64,000 nucleotides of DNA from NCBI GenBank assembly GCA_039026375.1, contig JBCCML010000021.1, positions 7,101-71,100 of the forward strand. The letters run 5' to 3'. The stretch is from Thermohalobaculum sp039026375 (lineage in GTDB: Bacteria > Pseudomonadota > Alphaproteobacteria > Rhodobacterales > Rhodobacteraceae). Positions 42,136 through 50,999 of this stretch are shown in pieces. The position numbers and the translations under genes were made by a program. The notes under the pieces were generated by a model that was not told the origin of the DNA, searched no databases, and saw only the letters and a program-made list of their open reading frames with translations. Numbering within the stretch: the stretch's first letter is position 1; the number at the start of each line of letters is the position of its first letter.

Positions 42136-43254
42136 CTAGGCCAACGTCTCCATCAGGCGGCGGAGCAGCATGAACCGCGGCTCCAGCGACGAGATCAGCA
42201 GATACTCTTCCTCGGTGTGGGCCCCGTTGCCGTCGACGCCCATGCCGTCCAGCGTCGGCGCGATCGAGGCCGTGAAGTTTCCGTCTGAGCCGCCGCCCGT
42301 GAAGGTATCGCCCAGCTCAAAGCCCAGTTCAGCCGCCAGGCCGCGGGCGTGCTCGTAGAGCGCCGCGACGGAGTTCGACTTCTCGTAGGGCGGCCGGTTC
42401 ATGCCACCCGTCACCGTCAGTGAAACCTCCGGGTTGACCGGCTGCAGGGCCTGGACGGCGGCCACCATCGCCTCGCCATCGGCGGGTGTCAGCATGCGAA
42501 TGTCGATTTCGGCGCCGGCATGCTCGGGCACCACATTGGCCCCGCTGCCGCCCTGCATCAGGCCGATATTCACCGTGACGCCGCGGTCATAGTCGGTCAT
42601 TCCCTCCAGCCGGACGATCTGGTGCGCCAGTTCCAGGACCGCGCTTTCGCCGTCCTGATGGCGCGCGCCGGAATGCGAAGGCTTGCCATGCGCGGCGATC
42701 TTCATGCGCGCGACGCCCTTGCGCCCGGTGACCACACACCCGCCATCCCGCGCCGGCTCGGTCACCAGCACGTAGGCGGCATCATGCGCCGCTGCCACGA
42801 TGTGCTCTTGCGAGGTGGGCGAGCCCACTTCCTCTTCCGACACCACCAGAAAGCTGATGGGCAGGGGCGTGGATTGCCCGGCCTGGATCAGCGTCTCCGC
42901 CGCCTTCATCGCCAGATAGGCGCCGCCCTTCATATCGTAGATGCCGGGCCCATAGGCGCGGTCGCCTTCAGTCCGGATCGGGTTGCGTTGCAGAACACCG
43001 GTCGGGTGAACCGTGTCCAGATGCGAGAGCACCAGGATGCCCGGCCGCGATCCCGCACCCGGCCCGTCCGCCCGGAAGTGCGGCCCGAAACCGTCGCGCC
43101 CCGCGATGGGCGTGACCGTCATGCCCGCCGCCCGATAGTCGGCCATGGCTTGGTCCATCATGGCGCCGATGGCCTTGGGCTCGTCGGTCTTGCTTTCGAT
43201 GGCGGTCCAATTGTTGATGCCGGCCAACAGGGCGTCGGCGTCGGGGGTATACAT
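42136..43254 (-). CDS. M20-family metallopeptidase (glutamate carboxypeptidase-like)
   Basis: 372 residues from ATG 43254. Zn-site motifs: SHLDTVHPTG (His-x-Asp), GIYDMKGG with the bridging Asp, catalytic SEEEVGS, and dimer-domain HGKPSHSGARHQDG; FTGGGSDGNF and HTEEEYL near the C-terminus complete the metal ligands. Resembles CPG2-type carboxypeptidases that cut C-terminal Glu/acyl-amino acids. No signal peptide seen in the chosen start. It interrupts the surface-glycan genes. Confidence 0.9.
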   Translation of the reverse strand: MYTPDADALLAGINNWTAIESKTDEPKAIGAMMDQAMADYRAAGMTVTPIAGRDGFGPHFRADGPGAGSRPGILVLSHLDTVHPTGVLQRNPIRTEGDRAYGPGIYDMKGGAYLAMKAAETLIQAGQSTPLPISFLVVSEEEVGSPTSQEHIVAAAHDAAYVLVTEPARDGGCVVTGRKGVARMKIAAHGKPSHSGARHQDGESAVLELAHQIVRLEGMTDYDRGVTVNIGLMQGGSGANVVPEHAGAEIDIRMLTPADGEAMVAAVQALQPVNPEVSLTVTGGMNRPPYEKSNSVAALYEHARGLAAELGFELGDTFTGGGSDGNFTASIAPTLDGMGVDGNGAHTEEEYLLISSLEPRFMLLRRLMETLA

Positions 43255-43383
43255 GGGGTGCTCCGGAAATTGGCTTGGGCTGGCGGGTGATATCGTGGGT
43301 GATGGGGTGGGCGCAAAACCCTGGATAGCCGCCGAAACGTCCGATGGCCAGCGCATAGGCCGATATCCGGCGCCAAACCGGGT

Positions 43384-44613
43384 CTACCGCCGGGCGTCCG
43401 CGATTTCCTGCAGCCAGCGGGCCAGGTCGCCCTCGACCTTCTCGCGCGCGTAGTTGGCATCGAAATAGGCGCGGGAATTTGCGCCCATCCGGGCGCGGTC
43501 TTGCGCCGGCATGTCCAGCATCTGGCGCACCGATGCCGCCAATCCGTCGGCATCGCCGGCCGGTGAGGTCAGCCCCCCGCCGGAGGCGTCGATGACGCGC
43601 GCGCCCTCTCCCCTTAGGCAGCCGATGATGGGCTTGCCGCAGGCCATGTAGCACTGGACCTTGAAGGGCACGGTGATGGCGTTGGTGTAGACATCCGTCA
43701 GGCAGACCAGCATCGCGTCGGCATGGGCGAAGAAATAGGGCATCTTCTCGGACGGGTGGCGGCCGACGAACTCGAAGGCTGGGTCCAGCCCGCGGCGCGC
43801 GATCTCTTGGCGGACGGCCTCCTCGTGGCGGCCCGCGCCAACGATCACCCAGGTTAGATCTGTGCGGTCACGCAATCTGTCAGCCGCCTCGATGATCGTC
43901 TCGAAGCCTTGGGCCACGCCGATATTTCCGGCAAACATCAAACGAAAGCCCGATTGCGGGACGATCGCGGCCTCCTGCGGGGCGTCTTCCGGCGATAGGG
44001 GGCGAAACTCGTCGGGGGCAGAGTTCGGCAGCACCCGGATCCGGTCGCGCGGCACGCCATAGGCGGCGATCGGCTCGGGGAAGCCCTCGCTCTGGACCAG
44101 GATCAGATCGGCCCGCCGGTAGAGCCAGCCGCAGATCCAGTGCAACAGGCGGATGATCACGGGGTTTTTGAGGTCCAGCACGTAGATCAGCGTCTGAGGC
44201 CACAGATCCTGCACCCAATAGACCGCGGGCGTGCCCTTAACCCAGCGCAGGAAGACCGCGGGAAAGGCCTGGAACAGCGGAGAGGTCAGCGAGGCGAAGG
44301 AGACATCGGGCCGCCCCTTGATCCGGCGCAGCATGGTCCAGAACCCAAAGATCGGATAGCTGCAGAAGTTGATGGCCATCGAGATCGCCCGGTTGCCGCG
44401 CGGGATCGTATAGGCGCGGTGGATGCGCACACCTTCGTAGACTTCCTCGCGGTGTGTCCGGTTCGAATAGCCGTCGTAGAACTTGCCTTCCGGGTAGTTC
44501 GGCACACACGGGAAGACCTGCACCTCGTGGCCCCGTTCGACCAGCGACTGTGCCAGCCGCGTGTTGGAAAACGGCTCGGGGTAGAAGTGCTGAGTTATGA
44601 AGGCGATCTTCAT
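43384..44613 (-). CDS. GT4-family glycosyltransferase (WbuB-like)
   Basis: 409 residues from ATG 44613 (MKIAFITQHFYPEPFSN). GT-B fold: N-terminal acceptor domain with LAQSLVERGHEVQVF and VQDLWPQTLIY; C-terminal donor domain with LMFAGNIGVAQGFETIIEAA, VGRHPSEKMPYFFAHAD and a final E-x7-E-like region. WbuB-type enzymes transfer N-acetylfucosamine or related sugars in O-antigen synthesis; the donor here is unknown. No clear RBS. Neighbours on the same strand: a DegT aminotransferase upstream and an M20 peptidase downstream. Confidence 0.85.
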   Translation of the reverse strand: MKIAFITQHFYPEPFSNTRLAQSLVERGHEVQVFPCVPNYPEGKFYDGYSNRTHREEVYEGVRIHRAYTIPRGNRAISMAINFCSYPIFGFWTMLRRIKGRPDVSFASLTSPLFQAFPAVFLRWVKGTPAVYWVQDLWPQTLIYVLDLKNPVIIRLLHWICGWLYRRADLILVQSEGFPEPIAAYGVPRDRIRVLPNSAPDEFRPLSPEDAPQEAAIVPQSGFRLMFAGNIGVAQGFETIIEAADRLRDRTDLTWVIVGAGRHEEAVRQEIARRGLDPAFEFVGRHPSEKMPYFFAHADAMLVCLTDVYTNAITVPFKVQCYMACGKPIIGCLRGEGARVIDASGGGLTSPAGDADGLAASVRQMLDMPAQDRARMGANSRAYFDANYAREKVEGDLARWLQEIADARR

Positions 44614-44824
44614 GGGGTGGCCTGGCTGCATGGCGCGGGGCATGCCAGAAACCTGAGTCATAGGCAATGAAGCTGCACTCAGACATCGCTAGACGTTCGC
44701 GTTCGCAACAAATCCTCTCGTGCCGCGGTAGAGGCAGTCTTCAATCACCTGTGATCGACAATCGCTGCGGTGCCACTGTCATTGGTAGCTGCGGGGCGCA
44801 CGTTACGGCACCCTCATGCCCGCC

Positions 44825-45955
44825 TCACGTCTTGTCTAAAACTCCCAAGACGTGGCCGATCACCTCGTCCAACTGATCGTCCGTCATGTCGCTGCCCGAC
44901 GGCAAGCACAACCCATCGCGGAACAGCGCCTCATCGAAACCGTGGCCCACATACCGCGCGCCGTCGAACAGGGGCTGCGTGTGCATCGGCTTCCACAGGG
45001 GGCGGGACTCGATCTGATGCTCCAGCAGGGCCAGGCGTACCGCCTCGCGGTCGGCGCCCACCACGTCCGGCTGGAAGGTCGCCGCCGTCAGCCAGCGCGT
45101 CGCGTGATAGCCCTGCGGCTCGGGCATGAAGGTTAGCCCCTTGCGCGACAAGGCTTGGCGATAGCGCTCGAAGATGCGCCGTCGCGTCGCTACCCGATCA
45201 TCCAACACGCCCATCTGCCCGATGCCGATCGCCGCGCAGACATTCGACATGCGGTAATTATAGCCGTAGGTGGAGTGCTGGTAGTGCGGTGCGGGATCCC
45301 GGGCCTGGGTTGCCAGAAAGCGCGCTTCGTCGGCGATCTGGGCGTCCCGTGTTACCAGCATGCCGCCGCCGGATGTCGTGATGATCTTGTTGCCATTGAA
45401 GGACAAGATCGCGGCCTTGCCCCCGGTGCCGCATTTGCGATCGCCGGTGTAAGCACCCCCCAAGCTCTCCGCCGAGTCCACCAGCAGTGTGACCCCGTAG
45501 CGGGCGGCCATCTCCTCGAACCGGTCAAGATCCGCACTTTGACCGTATAGATCCGTCGGGATGATCACCTTGGGCAAACGACCAGCCTTGGCCGCCGTCT
45601 CCAGCGCCTCTTCGACCAGATCGGGGTCCAGGGTCCAGCTGTCCGGAGAGAGGTCAAAGAAAACCGGCACGGCGCCCAGATAGATCACTGGGAACGCCCC
45701 ACCGGCAAAGGTCATCGAGGACAGCCAGACCTCGTCACCTCGTTCGACGCCGGCAATCCGCATGGCCAGATGCAGGGCAGCCGTGCCGGAGCTGAGCGCG
45801 ACACAGTGCAGCCCGCCACCCAGATAGTCCGAGACGGTCTGCTCGAATTCGACCAGCTGTGGACCGACGGGGGCAACGAAGTTGTTCTGGAACACCTTCT
45901 CGATTTGACTGAGTTCTGTGCCCGACATATGCGGGCGTGACAGGTAGATCCGCAT
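44825..45955 (-). CDS. DegT/DnrJ/EryC1-family sugar aminotransferase
   Basis: 376 residues. Fold-type I PLP enzyme: SSGTAALHLAMRIAG (PLP-phosphate region), VDSAESLGG with the PLP-ring Asp, and the Schiff-base Lys in FNGNKIIT. Begins with IYLSRPHMSGTELSQIEKVF, typical of WecE/PglE-like enzymes making amino-sugar nucleotides (e.g. UDP-4-amino sugars). It supports the view that the neighbouring glycosyltransferase builds a surface glycan. A 1-base gap separates it from a decayed sulfotransferase. Confidence 0.88.
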   Translation of the reverse strand: MRIYLSRPHMSGTELSQIEKVFQNNFVAPVGPQLVEFEQTVSDYLGGGLHCVALSSGTAALHLAMRIAGVERGDEVWLSSMTFAGGAFPVIYLGAVPVFFDLSPDSWTLDPDLVEEALETAAKAGRLPKVIIPTDLYGQSADLDRFEEMAARYGVTLLVDSAESLGGAYTGDRKCGTGGKAAILSFNGNKIITTSGGGMLVTRDAQIADEARFLATQARDPAPHYQHSTYGYNYRMSNVCAAIGIGQMGVLDDRVATRRRIFERYRQALSRKGLTFMPEPQGYHATRWLTAATFQPDVVGADREAVRLALLEHQIESRPLWKPMHTQPLFDGARYVGHGFDEALFRDGLCLPSGSDMTDDQLDEVIGHVLGVLDKT

Positions 45956-45956
45956 C

Positions 45957-46477
45957 TCAGACCCCGTAACCGTGGCGCGCCAGCGCTGTCTGCATGACCG
46001 GCAACACCGCCGACAGATCCAGATCGCGCCCTTTGCGCCCCTTGCGCCCCTTGCCGACCGAGGCCGGGCGCACGATTCCGGCGACGTCGGCGATCTGCTC
46101 GTCCGTCGACTGGGCGCTCAGGAACATCACGATCCGCCCCAAGCAGCCGGCCGGGTCATCGTTCAGGTCCTCGTAGCGCAGCGTCATCCGACGTGCCGGG
46201 TATTAGCGCAGGCCGTTTCGACGACGAAAGCGTGCTTTGCCTTGATCCGCCAGATCCAACGGAACGCGCAGCGTATGTAAGACGTGATCGCCGGCGTTGC
46301 GCGCTGGGGCGAGATTTGGCTGGGCGGCCAATCCAGATTGCCGTGCCGCCAGATCGGGTTGGACTCGTCGCAGTCCCACGTCGCCAAAGCGGGCCACCCG
46401 ACCAGAACTTTGCGCAGCATGTTGATGCCCGAGCGGACCGCCCCCAGGATCACGACGGGCGTGAACTCAAGAGACAT
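45957..46477 (-). pseudogene. Sulfotransferase remnant, frameshifted with internal loss
   Basis: Two short reading frames lie end-to-end. 46477-46184 reads LGAVRSGINMLRKVL, the 5'-PAPS phosphosulfate loop (RSGTN-like with Ile for Thr), and ends with VVETACANTRHVG and a TGA. 46187-45957 continues in another frame with LRYEDLNDDPAGCLGRI, the C-terminal RYEDL region of sulfotransferases. The joint is ATGA. Combined length (~170 residues) is about half of a typical enzyme, and the middle, with the catalytic and 3'-phosphate regions, is missing. So this is a decayed gene, not a small functional one. Confidence 0.65.
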
Positions 46478-46715
46478 CTAAGGACCCCTCTCCCGTGACA
46501 GGAACGTGCCATTTGGACAGTGCCGCCGCCTGACTAAGCCGTTCTTCATAGACCCTGGCCGCCCGTTCGCCGCTCGCAGGCAACCCGGCAAACCGTTGAT
46601 AGAGGTGCCGGATGGCCTTTTCAATGGCGAGGTCATCCGGTTGGGCCAGCAGCGCCTCCTCGTACCGGCACTTCTGCGAGGCGGCCCGGTGATCCCTGGG
46701 CGCTCGTTGCCGCAC
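46467..46715 (-). pseudogene. Fragment of an unknown helical (TPR-like?) protein
   Basis: 82 codons from GTG 46715, directly in frame after the mmgE stop at 46719. The first ~15 residues are junk-like, then CRYEEALLAQPDDLAIEKAIRHLYQRFAG has helical TPR-like character. It ends overlapping the sulfotransferase remnant by 11 bases. Likely the tail of a larger glycan-locus protein lost by rearrangement; function unknown. Confidence 0.4.
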
Positions 46716-46718
46716 CGT

Positions 46719-48104
46719 TTAGCCCGGCACTACGCCAACGGTGGCTGCATCGACCAGCATGCGAACATCCGCCACGTCCTCCAGCCGGTCGACTAGCTCG
46801 ATCAGCCGGGTGGCCTGGGCCTCGGCCAGGGGCGGGTTGGCCAGCGCCGCCATTTGCCGGACCTTTTGCACCCGCGCGTCCGGGGACATCGGGTTCTGCG
46901 GCGCGCCATAGACATCCCTGACCTGCGCCGTCAGGGCGCGGCCATCGTGCAGCGCGATCTCCAGCCCGATCGGCACCAGCGCGTTCGGGTCGTCCCCCGA
47001 TCGCACCTCCATCGTCACGCGGTCCGCCAGGTCCTGCACATCCGCACGCCGATAGGCAGCATCGGTGAAGTCGGCGATCGCCACCCCCTGGCCCTGCAGC
47101 GCCGCGGCCAGCACATAGCGCGCGCACAGCCGCGCATAGTTGATCGCCATCTCGGTCTTCGGCGGGCGGCCGACCAGATGCTCGATCAGGGGGGGCACGC
47201 TCAGGCGCACGGCCGCCACGTCCGCCGCCCCGAACCCGTGTGCGCGTTGCAGCCCCAGCGCGCCGTCCAGAATGCCATGCGTCGCCCGGCCCGAGGGGAA
47301 GGGCTTCAACGCCACCTCCTCGACCCGCCAGATCTGGCCCAAGGTCTCGGCGACACCCTCAGGATCGCCGCCATCCTCGAACAGGGTGTAGTACCCGAAC
47401 GGCCCGGTCAGCACGTTCTCGGGCCCGGTAAACCCAGCCGCCGCCAGATCGCAGGCCGTCACGGCGTTGCGCGCATTGAAGCCCATCTGCATCGCCAGCA
47501 GGCCCGAGCCTTCGGTGTGCGCCTGCATGGTGCCGCACATTTGCCCGTACTGGATCGAGAACGCCTGCACCATCTGGCCCGCGTCAAAGCCCATCAGCTT
47601 GCCCAGCGCCGCCGTCGCCCCCCAGCCGCCCGCCGTGCCCGGGCGGAAGAAACGCAGTCCCCCGCCCGCGGCGATCCCCAGGCAGGCGCCCACGTCGACA
47701 CCCAAAATGGCGGCCTCCAACAAGTGCGCGCCAGACACGCCGCCCCGCCGTTCGGCCCCTGCCAGGCTAGCGGCCAGGATCGCCGTCATCACATGGGCGA
47801 CCGCGCCTTCGTGCACGCTGTCATACTCTTGGCAGTGGGCCTGATAGGCGTTGACCAGCGCGGCGCCCGCCGCGGGCAGGGGCTGGCCGGTTCCCCAGAC
47901 GCGGGCCTCTACGCCCTGGCCCATGTTAGCGGCCGCCTGGCCCAGTTCCGCGGCCATCGGTCCCGAGCTGCCGCCGATGCCCACGGCCAGCGTGTCCAGG
48001 ATCAGGACCTTGGCCGCGGCGATGGCGCTGTCTGGCATGTCGGCCAGGCGTGTCCCGGCCACGTGGGCGGCGAAGCGGTGGATCGGATCGTCGGTGGTGT
48101 GCAT
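46719..48104 (-). CDS. MmgE/PrpD-family protein
   Basis: 461 residues from ATG 48104, preceded by AAGGGG; an ATG at 48143 is possible but lacks an RBS. Recognised by DTLAVGIGGS, HCQEYDSVHEGAVAHV, KPFPSGRATHGILDGAL and the C-terminal helical domain. Family members include 2-methylcitrate dehydratase and iminodisuccinate/aconitate-like epimerase-lyases, all acting on small dicarboxylates. The His-rich HCQEYDSVHEGAVAHV is the family signature. The substrate cannot be inferred from its neighbours. Confidence 0.88.
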   Translation of the reverse strand: MHTTDDPIHRFAAHVAGTRLADMPDSAIAAAKVLILDTLAVGIGGSSGPMAAELGQAAANMGQGVEARVWGTGQPLPAAGAALVNAYQAHCQEYDSVHEGAVAHVMTAILAASLAGAERRGGVSGAHLLEAAILGVDVGACLGIAAGGGLRFFRPGTAGGWGATAALGKLMGFDAGQMVQAFSIQYGQMCGTMQAHTEGSGLLAMQMGFNARNAVTACDLAAAGFTGPENVLTGPFGYYTLFEDGGDPEGVAETLGQIWRVEEVALKPFPSGRATHGILDGALGLQRAHGFGAADVAAVRLSVPPLIEHLVGRPPKTEMAINYARLCARYVLAAALQGQGVAIADFTDAAYRRADVQDLADRVTMEVRSGDDPNALVPIGLEIALHDGRALTAQVRDVYGAPQNPMSPDARVQKVRQMAALANPPLAEAQATRLIELVDRLEDVADVRMLVDAATVGVVPG

Positions 48105-48188
48105 GGCCCCTTGGTGATCCGTTGCAGAAGCCAGATCAAGCACTGATCACGCCCAGAAAACGTCCGGCCGATTGGATGAATAGTATGT

Positions 48189-48203
48189 GAACAAAATAGG
48201 AAC
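48189..48203. promoter_or_regulatory. LexA-like box upstream of the MmgE/PrpD gene
   Basis: GAAC-AAAATAG-GAAC fits the alphaproteobacterial LexA (SOS) box GAACN7GAAC; a third GAAC follows at 48214. It lies about 85 bases upstream of the minus-strand start at 48104, inside an AT-rich non-coding stretch. Match by sequence only; no SOS gene is adjacent, so chance is possible. Confidence 0.4.
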
Positions 48204-48204
48204 A

Positions 48205-48552
48205 AATTATCGAGAACAAAAGGCGAATATCTGTCGCCTTGCGACGCAAATTTGCCGAGTTCGGGTATAAACCGGTTAACCTTTCGGGGGCGCATTCATC
48301 GATTTTCCGCCCACCAGCCCGCACGCTGATATCACTTGGCATTACAGGACGTCAGGTGACGTTATCCGGGATAAAGTCACGGATATCGGGTTAGCGACAA
48401 ATTACCGGAACAATATCACTTGGGATATCACCTAAGGGTTGCATGACATTTGGGGGGATCGCGCGGGCGCCTAATCCGGGTTGGCAGACCGCTCAGAATA
48501 GCTTGCAAATGCGCCAGAATCCGCTTCTGTTGCGGGCAGGAGAGCGCGGCGT
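48205..48552. other. AT-rich intergenic region with short repeats
   Basis: No gene seen. It contains TTATCC-G-GGATAA (48362-48374), a 13-base palindrome, and ATATCACTTGG twice (48329-48339 and 48413-48423), with ATATCACCT directly after the second (48425-48433). Spaced iterons like these could bind the regulator of the ABC importer operon that starts at 48553. Markedly lower GC than the flanking genes. Confidence 0.5.
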
Positions 48553-49323
48553 ATGAACCATCCCAAGGCCCTGATCGCAGAGGACATTCACAAGAGCTTT
48601 GGCGAGCTTGAGGTGCTCAAGGGTCTGTCGCTGGAAGCCGCGCAGGGGGACGTGATCTCGATCATCGGGGCGTCTGGCTCCGGCAAGTCGACCTTTCTTA
48701 GATGCTTAAATTTCCTAGAGATTCCGGATCGCGGGCGCGTTGTCGTCGATGGCGAGGAGGTACAGGTCCAGACCGACCGCGCCGGCCGCATGACCGGCGC
48801 CAACCCCAAGCAGATCCAACATTTGCGCACCAAGCTGGGCATGGTCTTCCAAAGCTTCAATCTGTGGGCGCACATGACCGTGCTGCAGAACGTGATGGAA
48901 GGCCCGGTCCAGGTGCTGCGCCGCCCCGTCGAAGAGGTGCGGGCAGAAGCTATTGAAATACTTGGGAAAGTTGGCATAGCCGACAAACAGAACAACTACC
49001 CTTCGCAACTGTCGGGGGGCCAGCAGCAGCGCGTGGCCATCGCCCGGGCGCTGGCGATGCAGCCCCGTGTACTGCTTTTTGACGAGCCGACCTCCAGCCT
49101 GGACCCCGAACTGGTGGGCGAGGTGCTGCGCGTAATGCGCGGGCTGGCCGATGAGGGGCGCACCATGATCGTGGTCACGCACGAGATGGGCTTTGCCCGC
49201 GAGGTGTCGTCCAAGACGATTTTCCTGCACCAGGGCCGGGTCGAGGAAGAGGGCACGCCAGACCAGGTGTTTGGCAACACGCAATCGGAACGCTGCCGGG
49301 CCTTCCTGGCTAGCGCACTGTAA
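48553..49323 (+). CDS. Polar amino-acid ABC importer, ATP-binding subunit (HisP/GlnQ-like)
   Basis: 256 residues. Walker A GASGSGKSTFLR (~38-49), signature LSGGQQQRVAIARAL, Walker B LLFDEPTSSLDPELVGE, and H-loop VVTHEMGFAREV are all intact. Sequence around the Q-loop, GMVFQSFNLWAHMTVL, is typical of polar amino-acid transporters. RBS AGGAGAG lies ~9 bases upstream. First gene of a four-gene operon with substrate-binding protein and two permeases. Confidence 0.95.
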   Translation: MNHPKALIAEDIHKSFGELEVLKGLSLEAAQGDVISIIGASGSGKSTFLRCLNFLEIPDRGRVVVDGEEVQVQTDRAGRMTGANPKQIQHLRTKLGMVFQSFNLWAHMTVLQNVMEGPVQVLRRPVEEVRAEAIEILGKVGIADKQNNYPSQLSGGQQQRVAIARALAMQPRVLLFDEPTSSLDPELVGEVLRVMRGLADEGRTMIVVTHEMGFAREVSSKTIFLHQGRVEEEGTPDQVFGNTQSERCRAFLASAL

Positions 49324-49351
49324 TCATTGGGAAACTGACAGGGAGAGACCC

Positions 49352-50092
49352 ATGAATATGTGGAAGACACTGATCGCTGCGGCGGCGTTGGGGGCGGTAT
49401 CCACGGCCGCGCTCGCGGACGGGCACACGGTCCGGATGGGCACCGAAGGCGCCTATCCTCCGTACAACTTCATCAACGACGCGGGCGAGCTGGACGGCTT
49501 TGAAATCGAGTTCGGCAACATGCTGTGCGAACACGCCAAGCTGGACTGCACCTGGGTGAAAAACGACTGGGATTCGATCATTCCGAACCTGGTTTCGGGC
49601 AACTACGACGTGATCATGGCGGGTATGTCGATCACCGAAGAGCGCGATCAAGTCATTGATTTCACTCAAGGTTATATCCCCGCAACGTTCTCGTTCTACG
49701 TCGCTCCGGCGGGGGCCAAGCTGGATCTGACCTCGCCAGACACGGTGATCGCGGCGCAGGTCAACACCATCCAGGCGGGCCATGTCGCGGCCTCAGGCGC
49801 GACGGCGCTGGAGTTCGCCACCCCGGACGAGACGGTGGCCGCGGTCAAGAACGGCGAGGCCGACGCGGTGCTGGCCGATGACGACTATCTGAAGCCGATC
49901 GTGGCGGATTCTGGCGGCGAACTGGAAGTCGTCGACCAGGTGCGTCTGGGCGGCGGTGTCGGCTTGGGCATCCGCGAGTCGGACGCCGAGCTGCGCGCCA
50001 AGCTGGACGCCGCCATCGCCCATTTCAAAGCTTCGGGCGAGTTGAACGCCTTGCTGGCCAAGTGGTTCAAGGACGACGCGCCCCAGTGGTAA
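49352..50092 (+). CDS. Periplasmic polar amino-acid-binding protein
   Basis: 246 residues with a Sec signal peptide (MWKTLIAAAALGAVSTAALA, cleaved before DGHT). Type II solute-binding fold: MGTEGAYPPYNFINDAGELDGFEIE, DWDSIIPNLVSGNYDVIMAGMSITEER, and GGVGLGIRESDAELR, as in lysine/arginine/ornithine, histidine or octopine binders. Cationic amino acids or opines are plausible ligands. ATG 49352 follows GGGAGAGA. Lies between the ATPase and the permeases. Confidence 0.93.
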   Translation: MNMWKTLIAAAALGAVSTAALADGHTVRMGTEGAYPPYNFINDAGELDGFEIEFGNMLCEHAKLDCTWVKNDWDSIIPNLVSGNYDVIMAGMSITEERDQVIDFTQGYIPATFSFYVAPAGAKLDLTSPDTVIAAQVNTIQAGHVAASGATALEFATPDETVAAVKNGEADAVLADDDYLKPIVADSGGELEVVDQVRLGGGVGLGIRESDAELRAKLDAAIAHFKASGELNALLAKWFKDDAPQW

Positions 50093-50141
50093 CATGAAGT
50101 TGGGGGGCGGGCCGCGTGTCCGCCCCTAACCCATTCCAAAG

Positions 50142-50999
50142 ATGAACTTTTCCTGCGCTGATCCGCAAAGCCTGGACGGGCTGAACTGGCTGCTTTGCTA
50201 CCTTAGCACCGGCAAGCACGTCGCCTTTTACTGGAGCTTTCTGACGGTCATCGCCCTGATGTGCGCGACCGTGATCCCGGCAATGATCCTGGGCATGGCG
50301 GGGGCGCTGGCCAAACGATCTGCCATCCCGCCCGTGCGCTGGATCGGGTCGGGCTATACCACCATGGTGCGCGGCATTCCCGAGATCCTGTTCTTTCTGT
50401 TCGTGCCCATCGCGATGGACCAGCTGATCGAGCTGGCGCGCCATTCGCTCTTCTGCCCCGATTGGGACCAGCCGATCTGGCGCGGCAACGACTTCATCGT
50501 CTGCGACGCAGCCAAGGCACCGCTGGACACGGCCCCAGCCTGGCAGCACGAGTTCTACGGCTTCGGGCTGGCCGTGACCTCCTTCGCGATCACCTTCGGG
50601 GCCTTTGCCGCCAACATCCTGGACGGGGCCCTGCGCGCGGTGCCCAAGGGTCAGATCGAGGCTGCTCAGGCCGTGGGCATGTCCCGGCGCCAGATCTTCT
50701 TGCGGGTGGAAGTGCCGCAAATGTGGGTGTACGCGCTGCCAGGGCTGTCGAACCTGTGGATGATCCTGATTAAGGCGACGCCGCTCTTGTTCCTGCTGGG
50801 GATCGAGGACGTGGTCTATTGGGCCCGCGAACTGGGCAGCCGGACCAATCCCCAGTTCAGCGACTACCCACACGGGGACTGGCGCGCCTGGTATTTTTCG
50901 GCCCTGATGGTCTTTTACCTGCTGCTGACCTGGGTCAGCCAGATGGGCTTTGACCGGCTGTCAGCCCGCGTCACCCGCGGCATGGCGGTGGCCCGATGA
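50142..50999 (+). CDS. Amino-acid ABC importer permease 1
   Basis: 285 residues; HisM/HisQ-family membrane subunit with TM helices at both ends and, unusually, a polar insertion of ~45 residues (~95-140, SLFCPDWDQPIW...APAWQHEF) before the later helices. EAA loop GALRAVPKGQIEAAQAVGMS contacts the ATPase. The start has no strong RBS. Stop overlaps the second permease start by 4 bases (ATGA). Confidence 0.9.
   Translation: MNFSCADPQSLDGLNWLLCYLSTGKHVAFYWSFLTVIALMCATVIPAMILGMAGALAKRSAIPPVRWIGSGYTTMVRGIPEILFFLFVPIAMDQLIELARHSLFCPDWDQPIWRGNDFIVCDAAKAPLDTAPAWQHEFYGFGLAVTSFAITFGAFAANILDGALRAVPKGQIEAAQAVGMSRRQIFLRVEVPQMWVYALPGLSNLWMILIKATPLLFLLGIEDVVYWARELGSRTNPQFSDYPHGDWRAWYFSALMVFYLLLTWVSQMGFDRLSARVTRGMAVAR

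Noticed and set aside
46854..48146. 430-codon plus-strand frame opposite the MmgE/PrpD gene
   Set aside because: His/Arg/Gln-rich shadow translation without domain pattern.
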